Shown here: positions 1-9,112 of the stretch, piece after piece
Numbering within the stretch: the first letter of the stretch is position 1
How the letters are laid out: each line of letters opens with the position of its first letter
NCBI RefSeq assembly: GCF_052180215.1
Contig: NZ_CP197471.1
Span: 2,514,001-2,578,000 of the forward strand
Reading direction: 5' to 3'
DNA length: 64,000 bases
Source: Pseudoneobacillus sp052180215
GTDB taxonomy: Bacteria > Bacillota > Bacilli > Bacillales > Cytobacillaceae
Translations under genes and position numbers: made by a program
Notes under the pieces: model-generated
What the model was told of the DNA's origin: nothing
Seen by the model: the letters and a program-made list of their open reading frames with translations, nothing else
Databases searched by the model: none

Positions 1-365
1 TCTTCCAAGGATTTATTAATAGAAGAAATATTTAATGCAACACCTTTACGCCAAGTAATTGAAAAGTAATCTGTAAAGCTTTGATACCAATCATCAACCG
101 AATGATACAGATCTTTTCTAGTTCCCTTTTTCCAAATTTTTTCAACCATATTAAGTTCCTGTAACTGTCGTACAGAAGTACTCATACTTGTCTTACTCAT
201 TCCTAACTCATCTTTCATCGTATCTAAACTCAGTGGTTCTTCATTAAAGTATAAAAGCCCATATAATCTTCCAACAGATGGCGTAATACCATAAAGGTTC
301 ATATTTTGAGCAATGGAATCTATAACACGCAATCTTGCATTTTCCAACTTTTCTCGATCTTCCAT
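1..365 (-). CDS. gbsR: GbsR/OpcR-type choline/glycine-betaine regulator (3' end cut by window)
   Basis: This is the N-terminal part of a MarR-like winged-helix regulator. The frame opens at an ATG at 365 and stays open to base 1, so the C-terminus lies outside the window. The visible part has the GbsR-type opening (ITPSVGRLYGLLY, then MSKTSMSTSVRQLQEL, the recognition helix region). GbsR in B. subtilis represses glycine betaine uptake and synthesis genes and senses choline. Here the gene is divergent from the opuA operon, which supports a role in controlling it. Family assignment is from recalled sequence character; the ligand is inference. Confidence 0.85.
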   Translation of the reverse strand, partial: MEDREKLENARLRVIDSIAQNMNLYGITPSVGRLYGLLYFNEEPLSLDTMKDELGMSKTSMSTSVRQLQELNMVEKIWKKGTRKDLYHSVDDWYQSFTDYFSITWRKGVALNISSINKSLE

Positions 366-491
366 ACCTTCACTTCCCTGTTTCATCATCTAAATATAAG
401 CCTATCATACATAAATTAAATAAAAAAATCACCAGTTGGAAAGAAATCTGGAGGATTATGGAGGAATTGTAAGCATCTTTATCATTAACTT

Positions 492-533
492 CGTACAGTT
501 AATTCTGTACGTACAATATAGTCAGAAATGACT
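492..533. promoter_or_regulatory. Two adjacent dyads, candidate GbsR operator
   Basis: CGTACAG-6 nt-CTGTACG (492-511) is a perfect inverted repeat. It is followed at once by a second dyad, AGTCA-GAAA-TGACT (520-533). Both lie between the divergent regulator and opuAA, just upstream of the opuA -35 region. They are the obvious candidates for binding by the neighbouring GbsR-type protein, but no binding is shown by sequence alone. Confidence 0.5.
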
Positions 534-544
534 GTATTTACTCT

Positions 545-574
545 TTGTGTAAAAACGGAAATCTTTTCTATAAT
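545..574 (+). promoter_or_regulatory. opuA promoter
   Basis: A perfect -10 box TATAAT lies at 569-574. A weak -35-like TTGTGT lies at 545-550, 18 bp upstream. The start codon of opuAA is 40 bp further on. A strong -10 with a weak -35 fits a regulated SigA promoter. Confidence 0.6.
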
Positions 575-613
575 TAAAAGGTCGCAGTAGAAAAACAAAA
601 AAGGGGTGAAAAG

Positions 614-1873
614 ATGGAAAACGGTAAGACAGTAAAAATCAAAGTTGATGGTATTACTAAAATCTTTGGTAAAAACATCAAACAAGCCTTGCAACAGCTA
701 AAAAATGGCTTAACAAAAACTGAAATTCTCTCAAATACTGGCTGTACTGTTGGTGTTAATCAAGCTGATTTTGAGGTCCATTCTGGCGAAATCTTTGTCA
801 TTATGGGGCTTTCCGGAAGTGGTAAATCAACCTTAGTCCGTATGCTGAATCGGTTAATTGAACCAACTTCTGGAAAAGTACTTATCGATGGTAAAGATGT
901 TGTTACGATGAAAAAAGAAGAACTTCGTCAAATTAGGCGCCAAAAAATTAGTATGGTCTTTCAAAAGTTTGCCTTATTTCCTCACTATACAGTTCTTGAA
1001 AATACCGAATACGGATTAGAAATTCAAGGAGTGACGAAAGAAGAGAGACAGAAAAAAGCAGTCGAGGCATTACATCTTGTTGGATTAAAAGGATATGAAA
1101 ACCAATATCCTAACCAGTTAAGTGGGGGAATGCAACAACGTGTTGGACTTGCTAGAGCACTTGCAAACGAACCAGACATATTACTTATGGATGAAGCATT
1201 CAGCGCCCTTGATCCTCTAATTCGTAAAGATATGCAGGATGAATTATTGGAATTACAGTCTTCAGTTGAAAAAACAATTGTATTTATTACACATGATTTG
1301 GATGAAGCGCTTCGAATTGGGGATCGAATTGCCTTAATGAAGGATGGAAATATTGTTCAAATTGGTACACCAGAAGAAATATTAATGAATCCTTCTAATC
1401 AATATGTCGAAAGATTTGTTGAAGATGTAGACTTATCAAAAGTTTTAACTGCCAATCATGTTATGAAACGTGCAGGTACTGTACAAATAGAAAAAGGCCC
1501 CCGTGTAGCCCTCCAATTAATGAGAGAATTAGGGATATCCTCTATTTATGTTGTGGATAAGCAACAAAAACTATTAGGAGTCGTATCTGCAGCTAATGCA
1601 TCTAAGGCAATGGAAAAAAATTACTCCCTTCAACAAATTATTAATACAGAAATTACTACAGTAAATCCAGATACATTATTAACGGATTTATTTGATAAGG
1701 TATCAGAAGCAACAGTTCCAGTAGCTGTTATTGATAATCAAAAACGATTAAAAGGAATTTTAATAAAAGGAGCTGTTATTGGAGCTCTTGCTGGAAATGA
1801 AAAACATATAAATGTCGAGACTGAAACAGAACAGCCGCAGATTACCAATAATCCAAAGGTGGTGATTAAATGA
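614..1873 (+). CDS. opuAA: Glycine betaine ABC transporter ATP-binding protein
   Basis: This is the ATPase of the OpuA osmoprotectant importer (419 aa). Visible are Walker A GLSGSGKST (about residues 65-73), the signature LSGGMQQR (about 175), Walker B ILLMDEAFSALDP (about 198) and a C-terminal pair of CBS-like repeats (about 280-400). CBS domains are typical of the OpuA/ProV class and in Lactococcus OpuA sense ionic strength. The length matches B. subtilis OpuAA. The start is backed by AAGGGGTG five bases upstream. It is the first gene of the operon; its stop overlaps the opuAB start by four bases. Confidence 0.95.
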   Translation: MENGKTVKIKVDGITKIFGKNIKQALQQLKNGLTKTEILSNTGCTVGVNQADFEVHSGEIFVIMGLSGSGKSTLVRMLNRLIEPTSGKVLIDGKDVVTMKKEELRQIRRQKISMVFQKFALFPHYTVLENTEYGLEIQGVTKEERQKKAVEALHLVGLKGYENQYPNQLSGGMQQRVGLARALANEPDILLMDEAFSALDPLIRKDMQDELLELQSSVEKTIVFITHDLDEALRIGDRIALMKDGNIVQIGTPEEILMNPSNQYVERFVEDVDLSKVLTANHVMKRAGTVQIEKGPRVALQLMRELGISSIYVVDKQQKLLGVVSAANASKAMEKNYSLQQIINTEITTVNPDTLLTDLFDKVSEATVPVAVIDNQKRLKGILIKGAVIGALAGNEKHINVETETEQPQITNNPKVVIK

Positions 1874-2703
1874 ATGAGCTAATTCCGAAGCTACCTTTAG
1901 CAAGCTATATAGATCGTTTGGTTGAATGGTTAACCATAAACTTTGATTGGTTTTTCGAATCAATTACCGCTGTTCTTGAAGGTTTCGTAGAAGGACTAGT
2001 AACTTTTTTAACGTTTATCCCAGCTCTACTTCTTATCATTGGTATAGGATTAATAGCTTGGAAGGTTAGTAGATGGCGTTTAACGATTTTTACTGTAATA
2101 GGTCTTTTAATAATTTATAATCTCGGATATTGGGAACAAATGCTTGAGACCTTAGCACTTGTCCTTACTGCAGTACTCATTTCTATTTTAGTTGGTATTC
2201 CAGTCGGTATTTGGGCTTCCCAAAAGAAACTGGTTAGACAAATCACTACTCCAATCTTAGATTTTATGCAAACGATGCCAGCATTCGTTTATTTAATACC
2301 CGCTATATTCTTTTTTAATATCGGAGTAGTACCTGGTGTTGTTGCATCAGTTATATTTTCTATGCCTCCAACCATTCGATTAACTATCCTAGGGATTCAA
2401 CAAGTGCCTGCTGATATTATTGAAGCATCTGAAGCATTCGGTTCCACAACTGGCCAACGTTTGTTAAAAGTACAATTGCCATTGGCAATGCCTACAATCA
2501 TGGCTGGTATTAATCAAAGTATTATGTTGGCCCTATCAATGGTAGTCATTGCATCGATGGTAGGAGCCCCGGGACTTGGAACAGAAGTCTATCGTGCTGT
2601 TACACAAATTAAAACTGGAATAGGTTTTGAAGCTGGTCTATCTATAGTCATTATTGCCATTGTTTTAGATCGAATCACACAGAATATAGGAAGAAAAAAA
2701 TAA
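1870..2703 (+). CDS. opuAB: Glycine betaine ABC transporter permease
   Basis: This is the membrane permease of OpuA (277 aa), a ProW-type protein. It has about six to eight hydrophobic segments and the ABC-importer coupling loop (EASEAFGSTTGQRLLKVQLPLA, interrupted here: EASEAFG then QLPLAMPTI, about residues 195-220). The ATG overlaps the opuAA stop (ATGA at 1870-1873), indicating translational coupling. AAGGTGGTG lies just upstream of the start. Function is clear from family and operon position. Confidence 0.95.
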   Translation: MNELIPKLPLASYIDRLVEWLTINFDWFFESITAVLEGFVEGLVTFLTFIPALLLIIGIGLIAWKVSRWRLTIFTVIGLLIIYNLGYWEQMLETLALVLTAVLISILVGIPVGIWASQKKLVRQITTPILDFMQTMPAFVYLIPAIFFFNIGVVPGVVASVIFSMPPTIRLTILGIQQVPADIIEASEAFGSTTGQRLLKVQLPLAMPTIMAGINQSIMLALSMVVIASMVGAPGLGTEVYRAVTQIKTGIGFEAGLSIVIIAIVLDRITQNIGRKK

Positions 2704-2718
2704 GGGGGATTTATTTAT

Positions 2719-3606
2719 ATGTTTAAGAAATTAATAGCTCTAACATCTGCATCTATTTTAACTTTTGGATTGGTTGCTTGTTCAGGTGAAAAAGTCGATT
2801 CTTCTTCAAAATCAATCGGTGAACAACTTGATTATAAAATTGTTGGGATTGACCCTGGTGCTGGCTTAATGAAACTTACCATTGATAAAGTCTTACCAGA
2901 ATATGGTCTTGATGACTGGGAAGTTGTTGAGGGCTCTGGTGCAGCGATGACTGCAGCCTTAGCAAAAGCATATAAAAAGAAAGAACCTATCATAGTAACT
3001 GGCTGGAGTCCACACTGGAAATTTGCTAAATTCGATCTAAAATATTTAGAAGATCCAAAAGGAATATACGGTGGAGCTGAAGACGTTAATACCATTGTAC
3101 GCCTTGGTTTAAAAGAGGATCATCCAGATGCTTATAAATTATTGGATCAATTCCAATGGGAACCTTCTGATATCGAAAACGTTATGAATCTTATTCAGGA
3201 AGGTATGAGCCCTGAGGAAGCAGCCGAGAAATGGGTTGGTGAGAACCAGGAGCTTGTAGGTGCATGGACAAAAGGTGTTAATTCTGTAGATGGTGAAGAA
3301 TTGAAACTATTATATGTGGCATGGGATGACGTCATTGCAAGTACAAATACAGTTGCAAAAGCTCTTGAAAGTGTTGGATATGATGTGAAGCTTGTACAAG
3401 TCGATGCTGGCCCAATGTGGGCTGGTGTTTCAAGCGGAAAAGGAGATGCGATTGTAGGAGCATGGCTTCCAACAACACACGCAGATTACTATAAAGAATT
3501 TGAAGGAAAATTCGAAGACTTAGGATCCAATCTCCATGGTACAAAACTTGGTTTAGTGGTGCCAGCTTATATGGATATAGATTCAATTGAGGATTTAAAG
3601 AAATAA
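2719..3606 (+). CDS. opuAC: Glycine betaine-binding lipoprotein
   Basis: This is the extracytoplasmic substrate-binding protein of OpuA (295 aa). A lipoprotein signal peptide ends in the lipobox LVAC with the modified Cys at residue 21. The mature part keeps the tryptophans expected for the aromatic cage that holds the trimethylammonium group (for example in GWSPHWKF and in PMWAGV). RBS AAGGGGG precedes the ATG. It closes the operon and is followed by a strong terminator. Confidence 0.95.
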   Translation: MFKKLIALTSASILTFGLVACSGEKVDSSSKSIGEQLDYKIVGIDPGAGLMKLTIDKVLPEYGLDDWEVVEGSGAAMTAALAKAYKKKEPIIVTGWSPHWKFAKFDLKYLEDPKGIYGGAEDVNTIVRLGLKEDHPDAYKLLDQFQWEPSDIENVMNLIQEGMSPEEAAEKWVGENQELVGAWTKGVNSVDGEELKLLYVAWDDVIASTNTVAKALESVGYDVKLVQVDAGPMWAGVSSGKGDAIVGAWLPTTHADYYKEFEGKFEDLGSNLHGTKLGLVVPAYMDIDSIEDLKK

Positions 3607-3616
3607 TAATAAATCA

Positions 3617-3651
3617 ATCCAGAGAACTATCATTGGTTCTCTGGATTTTTT
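3617..3651 (+). terminator. Terminator of opuA operon
   Basis: ATCCAGAGAAC (3617-3627), a 8-nt loop, and GTTCTCTGGAT (3636-3646) form an 11-bp perfect stem followed by a run of T. Confidence 0.9.
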
Positions 3652-3659
3652 CAATTAAA

Positions 3660-4535
3660 CTATTCGACCTCTAGTGCTTTTACCTCTTTTTTATAAATTG
3701 TCACACCTAACTCGTCTTTTAGTTCGATAAACAGTTTCAAACTTCCTAATAATTTATGGTTACGACCAATAGAGTCTAAATCAATTTCAAAAGGAACTGA
3801 CTCTTCATTTTTAGGATTTACTATTTGAACCGGTTTTAATGAAAAGGAAGACTCTTCTCCAGAAATAGAAACAATTATAAGTGTCCCATTTTCCAACTCA
3901 ATCTTTGCTTTTTCGCTTAATGATAAGATGATTTCACCATTGTAAACATAAGTATCATGATCTAAATGATCCTTAACTTCTTTTATCTCAATAAAATCAT
4001 CCGCAGCTTCCGCAAATCCTTCCCTTTCCTCTTCACCCATTGCAAGCTGATCACCTGTAACCGAATCAATATAGAAAATATCTTTATTCCCCATCGGATA
4101 GGTTCCTGCTACTTTCCATATTGGATTTGGATTGTTTTCAAGCTCTGTAATACCGAGCAATAAAGGGTCTTTTATGAAATCTGCATCCCAAGAAATGATG
4201 TCTGACTGAGCATTCTTTTTGGCTATTGCTATCGCTTCATTTTTACTTATATACTTACCAGCAGGATTGTTGTCTTCGTTCCTATCTAGTATGGCAGTAT
4301 TCCTTTCCCCTGTTCCAAAGTTAAACTGGTCTACTATCTCATCCGAAAAAATGGCAAATATTAAAAGAAATGCCATCCCAAGCAATAATGGTCCCTTTAT
4401 CAATTGAAATTTATGTTTTTTGATTTCTAACCCCCGCAGCTTAGCTTCTACTTCTCGCTTGAATTCCTGACGTGGTATTAATCCAGGACGGTTTTTTAGG
4501 GGTTTTAGAAAATTATCGTCAGGCATTCTCTTCAT
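3660..4535 (-). CDS. Membrane-anchored anti-sigma factor, PepSY-like ectodomain
   Basis: This is a single-pass membrane protein of 291 aa. A short basic cytoplasmic N-terminus (about 50 residues) is followed by one TM helix (GPLLLGMAFLLIFAIF) and a large outer domain. Part of that domain (SKNEAIAIAKKNA ... WKVAGTY ... IFYIDSVTG) resembles a PepSY/YpeB fold. It starts 17 bases inside the end of the sigma-factor gene, with GGAGGGG six bases before the ATG at 4535. Overlap with an ECF sigma gene is the main reason to call it the cognate anti-sigma factor. I see no zinc-binding HxxxCxxC motif. Confidence 0.75.
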   Translation of the reverse strand: MKRMPDDNFLKPLKNRPGLIPRQEFKREVEAKLRGLEIKKHKFQLIKGPLLLGMAFLLIFAIFSDEIVDQFNFGTGERNTAILDRNEDNNPAGKYISKNEAIAIAKKNAQSDIISWDADFIKDPLLLGITELENNPNPIWKVAGTYPMGNKDIFYIDSVTGDQLAMGEEEREGFAEAADDFIEIKEVKDHLDHDTYVYNGEIILSLSEKAKIELENGTLIIVSISGEESSFSLKPVQIVNPKNEESVPFEIDLDSIGRNHKLLGSLKLFIELKDELGVTIYKKEVKALEVE

Positions 4536-5052
4536 ACATAACCCCTCCTTCATCCGATTTTAAATGGTTTTTTAATAACTTTAGTGCCCGATGATAATTC
4601 ACCTTAACTTTTGACTCTTTCCAATTTAAAATTTCTGCTGTCTCTTTGACAGAACATTCTTTTAATCCTCTTAAGATGACTACATTCCGGTAATGGGGTT
4701 TTAACTTAGAAAGAGCCTCCTGTAAGACTTTCCAATCCGCTTTATTTTCCATTTCTCTTTCAGGATTTCCTAATTGGCTTTTTCGTGTTTGGAGTAAAAA
4801 TTCCGGAAAAATAGATATGAGCTTATGTTTTCTATATTGATCAATCGCTACATGTTTGGCAATCGAAAAAATCCACGTTTTAATGGAAGATTGCTTTTTA
4901 AAATAATGATAGTTTTTGAATACTCTTATGAAGGTTTCTTGTGTTAAATCTTCAGCCTCATATTGATTATTAGTAAAATATAATAAATATTGGTAGACAT
5001 CATCAAAATATTCTTCATAAAGTTCAACAGGTAGGTTGCTTTCTTCATCCAA
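4519..5052 (-). CDS. ECF-family RNA polymerase sigma factor
   Basis: This is an extracytoplasmic-function sigma factor of 177 aa. Region 2 is visible (YNEAEDLTQETFIRVF-like, here QYEAEDLTQETFIRVF, then SSIKTWIFSIAKHVAIDQYRK). Region 4 has a helix-turn-helix (CSVKETAEILNWKESKVKVNYHRALKLL). I place the start at a TTG at 5052 because AGAAAGGGGG lies eight bases upstream. An in-frame ATG at 5121 has no ribosome site. It resembles the SigX/SigM group, but I cannot assign a subgroup. It is the first gene of a sigma/anti-sigma pair. Confidence 0.85.
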   Translation of the reverse strand: MDEESNLPVELYEEYFDDVYQYLLYFTNNQYEAEDLTQETFIRVFKNYHYFKKQSSIKTWIFSIAKHVAIDQYRKHKLISIFPEFLLQTRKSQLGNPEREMENKADWKVLQEALSKLKPHYRNVVILRGLKECSVKETAEILNWKESKVKVNYHRALKLLKNHLKSDEGGVMYEENA

Positions 5053-5131
5053 TTTAGGTGCCCCCTTTCTCATGGCTACTAAATAGTCGGTTAAAATGAA
5101 AATAAGTTTCAAATTTTTCATTTTTTTTCAT

Positions 5132-5160
5132 AAAAAAACAGCAGTCTTTCAATGACTGCT
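5132..5160 (-). terminator. Terminator after small membrane protein
   Basis: On the minus strand AGCAGTC, a 7-nt loop and GACTGCT are followed by G and seven T. It separates the gene at 5164-5454 from the sigma factor. Confidence 0.85.
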
Positions 5161-5163
5161 GCA

Positions 5164-5454
5164 TCACTTAGCTTTTTTTCTTTTCCAAAAAAAGATAATC
5201 ACTCCACCAATTGTACTAGCTAGTGTTATAGTTGCAAAAATCATGGCATATACAACTTCGCCCAAAACTGCCATTTCGGGGGCTGGAAAAAATAATATTT
5301 TTAAACCCATAATGATTGTAGCAAGGAAAGACATTATGGCAGGTATCCATTTTGCCCACCTGGTATTAAACTTAATAAAAAATAATGTTAGAAGTAAGGT
5401 AATAAAAAACAGGATAAAAAAATACACGCACATCATTCCTTTCGGCCTTTTCAT
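5164..5454 (-). CDS. Small three-helix membrane protein, unknown
   Basis: This is a 96-aa protein that is nearly all membrane. It has three hydrophobic segments (about residues 8-27, 34-55 and 64-88) and a basic C-terminus (WKRKKAK). I do not recognise the family. The start could also lie at one of the codons 18-27 bases downstream, near GAAAGGA. It stands alone between two terminators and is transcribed with neither neighbour. Confidence 0.65.
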   Translation of the reverse strand: MKRPKGMMCVYFFILFFITLLLTLFFIKFNTRWAKWIPAIMSFLATIIMGLKILFFPAPEMAVLGEVVYAMIFATITLASTIGGVIIFFWKRKKAK

Positions 5455-5528
5455 GATGCCTTTTATAGATTAGACGATGACTAAAAGGATTGGTTACATG
5501 ATTTAATGGAACAACCAAATTAAAAAAA

Positions 5529-5560
5529 TAAGGTAGGGAAATTGAAATTCCCCTGCCTTA
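5529..5560 (-). terminator. Terminator of the MoxR/DUF58/DUF4129 operon
   Basis: On the minus strand AAGGCAGGGGAA pairs with TTCCCTACCTT (one bulge) and is followed by ATTTTTTT. The stop codon of the DUF4129 gene lies inside the stem. A-runs on the other side make it usable in both directions. Confidence 0.8.
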
Positions 5561-6769
5561 TTTTTTTCTAGTCCGTTCCTTCAAATCATTCTTGATGTCT
5601 TGAATAATCAGCTCATATTTCTTTGCATCATCTTTTGGAATGATCATGCCACCATATCGAACATTCTCATAAGCTAGAAATAATTCTTCATCCATAGGGA
5701 AACCCACTCGTTCAAACCATTCTCTGATCGTCTCATGATGGTATCTACCCATTCCCTGTTTTTCAGCATAAACCTGGAGTTGATAAAATAACTTACGTAA
5801 ATATTCTTGTGGTGCTGGCTCTCGGAAGAAACGTCTTTTTCTTTGCTCTCTTAACAAGGAAGGTGAATGTTCGATCTCTAATGAGACCATTTCCACATCA
5901 GATTTCTCATGGACCATTCTCATTTTTCTTATAAAATACCAAGTAGTCAAAAGAAGAAGGATTAGTAATACAATCCATACCCAAATAGGCATATTAACAA
6001 CTAATTCTTCCCCTAGACTTCTTTTATGTTTTGAAATCTCTACTTTTTCAAACTCGTCCATTGGTTGTGATATCAGATTTAATTGCAGCACCCCAATGGA
6101 CTCAATCAATTTAAATAAAGGTGTCAACAATATACCTAATAATAAGGCTACACCCTCAAATATATTTTTAAATAACCACTTAACAATTGGAAGCAAAATA
6201 GTTACGATTCCCGTTAATAAAATAGCAATCCCAAGAGCACTTGCCATCCCTGAAATATTCCGATTTACTTTATTTCCCTCAAAATGCTGTAAATAGCTGC
6301 CTATACTTAACAAGATCGTAAATCCGATCACAATGGCAAAAAGCCAATTCATAAACGGGTATTTAAAAATCCAGCCCTCTAAAAAAAGAATAAAACCACT
6401 GCAATAGAATAAGATAGCTAATTTTGCTCGCTCTTCTTTCCATAAGCCTGAATCCTTAAAAAAAGCACTTAAACGAAAAAACAAAAAGATAGAACACAAA
6501 AACACCGACATTAGCGTAAATTCTAAAATGTATGCCATTACTCCTGACAAAATGGCGCCTATAAAAGGAAATGTTCCCGAAACTGTTTGTTTTTTCAAAC
6601 CATAAAGTAATACTACAAAGGACACAAGAATAACGGCTATAAATGAAAGCATAGAGGGAATGTCGGGTATCCGAATATAGAAAAAAAATAATAGGAAATA
6701 TAAAAATAAACATTCCAATGCAAAATAGTAAGCTGGTATTATGCGTTGTATCATTAAATTATCACCCAT
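5558..6769 (-). CDS. DUF4129-containing membrane protein (YebA-like, no transglutaminase domain)
   Basis: This is the third gene of a MoxR/DUF58 operon. About seven TM segments fill residues 10-210, another lies near 280, and the soluble tail (about 315-400) has the DUF4129 pattern (YLRKLFYQLQVYAEKQG ... ETIREWFERVG ... YENVRYGG). In B. subtilis the matching gene yebA codes for a much longer protein with a transglutaminase-like core between membrane and DUF4129 parts. Here that core is missing. Function is unknown; the operon is usually linked to cell-envelope or chaperone-like roles. Confidence 0.75.
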   Translation of the reverse strand: MGDNLMIQRIIPAYYFALECLFLYFLLFFFYIRIPDIPSMLSFIAVILVSFVVLLYGLKKQTVSGTFPFIGAILSGVMAYILEFTLMSVFLCSIFLFFRLSAFFKDSGLWKEERAKLAILFYCSGFILFLEGWIFKYPFMNWLFAIVIGFTILLSIGSYLQHFEGNKVNRNISGMASALGIAILLTGIVTILLPIVKWLFKNIFEGVALLLGILLTPLFKLIESIGVLQLNLISQPMDEFEKVEISKHKRSLGEELVVNMPIWVWIVLLILLLLTTWYFIRKMRMVHEKSDVEMVSLEIEHSPSLLREQRKRRFFREPAPQEYLRKLFYQLQVYAEKQGMGRYHHETIREWFERVGFPMDEELFLAYENVRYGGMIIPKDDAKKYELIIQDIKNDLKERTRKK

Positions 6770-6780
6770 TTTCTCACCAC

Positions 6781-7980
6781 TCAGACACGATTAAAAGGGA
6801 CAATAGCAGGATTTTCAACATCATCCTTTAAAAAATATACCTTTTGTCCTCTTCTTTGCATTTGAGTAAAATATTGTGATCCTTCTTCTTCAAATGGACC
6901 ACAAGCAATTACAACTGGTGAATTCTGATGCTGTTTCTCCACAAAGTGCAACAATTTCTTGATTGGAAGTGTATTTCCTTTTGGATGGATACGTGCTAAT
7001 ACATCAAACAATTTACCAAGCTGATGTGTTCCTCCCCCTAGGGGTAAATGATAAACTGATATTTCACTTGCCATACGTAAATTGAGAAATACTTCATATT
7101 CTATACCCTTTTTAGTAGCTAATTGAGCCATATAGGCCACATTGCTAGCTATTGCCTCCAGGTTCTCAACTACTCCCATATGATAGAAAGGTGTATTCGG
7201 TTCCCTAAGATTAATGATAAATGTCCATGAATAATGCGAAGTCCGTTCAAACACCTTGGTTTGAAGCTTCTGAGTTTTAGCACTTGCTTTCCAATGAATG
7301 CGTTGAAACGAATCAGTGAAAACATAATCTCTCGTCCCAATTGGTGCTAAAATTTGTTCATATATACTCGAAGGAGTTGGATAGTCACCTTGGGATTTAG
7401 TAGCAACTAGTTTTTCAGATTGTGAAACTGAAATAGGTACAGGATGTATAATCAATTCTTTCTGTATAAATGGATTAAAGGTTAATTCCACAGCTCCAAA
7501 TCCAAAAAAATTGGGGATCTTTAAATATAGTGATTTTATTCTAGTAACCCCACGAGCTGACGCTTTTAAAGGTAAAGGAATTTGAATGGTTCCTTTCCCC
7601 TTTAAATAAAGAGGAATAGTAAACTCAATATTATCCTGATGAATGGTACCTGTTACCCCATTACCTTCCACAATTGCCTCCAATTTCAATGTCATTAATG
7701 CATGAAAGATTGGGAGTCTACTTAACTGTGATAATTTTAAAATTAGGGTTGTCTCTTCACCCACGGTAAGGCGAATAGATTCCTTTTCATTTTCAAACAC
7801 CAATCTATTAGCCACATTTTTCAAATAGTAGTAACTCATCCTACTAATAACAAGTAATAACGCCCCCAAAAAAGCTAGCAAATAGGATTGATTATAAAAA
7901 CTAAATAACAATAATATCCCAGATATTAGTGTGATTCCTTCAATTGTATTGCTGCCATGAATGGTTTTTCTCCATCCCAT
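6781..7980 (-). CDS. DUF58-domain protein (YeaD-like)
   Basis: This is a 399-aa protein with two N-terminal TM helices (about residues 14-50), a beta-rich region and the DUF58 core (TRDYVFTDSFQRIHWKASAKT, given here as YVFTDSFQRIHWKASAK, about 235). DUF58 proteins carry a von Willebrand-like fold and nearly always sit beside a MoxR ATPase, as here. The ATG directly abuts the TAA of the moxR gene, so the two are likely translationally coupled. Confidence 0.85.
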   Translation of the reverse strand: MGWRKTIHGSNTIEGITLISGILLLFSFYNQSYLLAFLGALLLVISRMSYYYLKNVANRLVFENEKESIRLTVGEETTLILKLSQLSRLPIFHALMTLKLEAIVEGNGVTGTIHQDNIEFTIPLYLKGKGTIQIPLPLKASARGVTRIKSLYLKIPNFFGFGAVELTFNPFIQKELIIHPVPISVSQSEKLVATKSQGDYPTPSSIYEQILAPIGTRDYVFTDSFQRIHWKASAKTQKLQTKVFERTSHYSWTFIINLREPNTPFYHMGVVENLEAIASNVAYMAQLATKKGIEYEVFLNLRMASEISVYHLPLGGGTHQLGKLFDVLARIHPKGNTLPIKKLLHFVEKQHQNSPVVIACGPFEEEGSQYFTQMQRRGQKVYFLKDDVENPAIVPFNRV

Positions 7981-8931
7981 TTACTTCAACGCTCCTGTTT
8001 CAGCAGGGACTTGTACTTGATTTAGGACTGATTGTAGCACCTGACTATTCGTCTTTTTTAAAGAAGCATCCATTGTTAAGACAAGTCGGTGTGCTAATAT
8101 GTATACGGCAACATCCTTAACATCCTGTGGAGTGACATAATAGCGATTTTGTAGAAATGCTCTTCCTTGTGCTCCTCTCATAAGTGCCAGAGTACCTCGT
8201 GGACTAACTCCCATTTCAATTTCATCGTAATTTCTTGTAAGGTGGATAATATTCAATATATATTCTTCGACATCTTCAGAAACGGTAACTTTTTTAACTT
8301 CCTCTTTCATTCTTGTTATCTCGTCTAAAGTAAAAATCGTTTCAATTTCATTAAAAGGACTGCCTAGCCTATACGTTTGCATAATCTGCTTTTCTTCTTC
8401 CATTGTTGGGTAGCCTAATGGAATTTGCATAAAAAAGCGATCCATTTGTGCTTCAGGTAAGGCGAATGTTCCCTGTTGAGATTCAATAGGATTTTGTGTC
8501 GCCATTACGATAAATGGATTAGGAAGTGAGATGGTTTCACCATCAATGGTAACTTGTTTTTCTTCCATTACTTCTAGCAAACTTGCCTGTGTTCTTGGAG
8601 TAGCACGATTGATTTCATCTGCTAACAATATATTAGTCATCACTGGACCAATCCGGAGTTGAAAATCCTGTTCTTTTGGGTGAAAAAACTGTATACCCGT
8701 AACGTCACTTGGTAATAAATCAGGTGTAAATTGGATTCGTTTAAAAGATCCATTTAATGTCTTTGCGAAACTTTTGGCTAATTGAGTTTTACCAGTACCA
8801 GGAACACTTTCTAATAGAACATGCCCATCATTAAGAAGTGAAATAAAAACCATTTCAACAATATCTTCTTTTCCAATAATAGCCTTACCGATTTCTTTCT
8901 TTAATTGTAAAAGTCTATCTGATAAGTTCAT
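7981..8931 (-). CDS. MoxR-family AAA+ ATPase (YeaC-like)
   Basis: This is an AAA+ ATPase of 316 aa. Walker A is SVPGTGKT (residues 42-49), Walker B ILLADEINRA (about 108), followed by TPRTQASLLEVMEE and the sensor region MATQNPIE. These are hallmarks of MoxR proteins. I start it at 8931, where AAGGGG lies eight bases upstream; a further 33 in-frame codons upstream look unlike the family. MoxR ATPases are thought to act as chaperones for the metal or complex assembly of partner proteins. It heads the operon with the DUF58 and DUF4129 genes. Confidence 0.9.
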   Translation of the reverse strand: MNLSDRLLQLKKEIGKAIIGKEDIVEMVFISLLNDGHVLLESVPGTGKTQLAKSFAKTLNGSFKRIQFTPDLLPSDVTGIQFFHPKEQDFQLRIGPVMTNILLADEINRATPRTQASLLEVMEEKQVTIDGETISLPNPFIVMATQNPIESQQGTFALPEAQMDRFFMQIPLGYPTMEEEKQIMQTYRLGSPFNEIETIFTLDEITRMKEEVKKVTVSEDVEEYILNIIHLTRNYDEIEMGVSPRGTLALMRGAQGRAFLQNRYYVTPQDVKDVAVYILAHRLVLTMDASLKKTNSQVLQSVLNQVQVPAETGALK

Positions 8932-9112
8932 TCCATGACCCCTTTTATATATAAAGAAATGATAGTACTGAAAGTCTAAACATTCAGACCATTTTCCTAT
9001 ATTATGCAATCCTAACCTTTTTTTGTCCATTTTTTTATCATCTTAATATTCGCAAAAAAACTAAATTCGTTTTAATATTAAAATAGCAATCATTGTTAAG
9101 GAGATGGGACAT

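Noticed and set aside
485..694. 69-aa minus-strand ORF
   Set aside because: It overlaps the opuA promoter and start and shows no ribosome site or protein-like composition.
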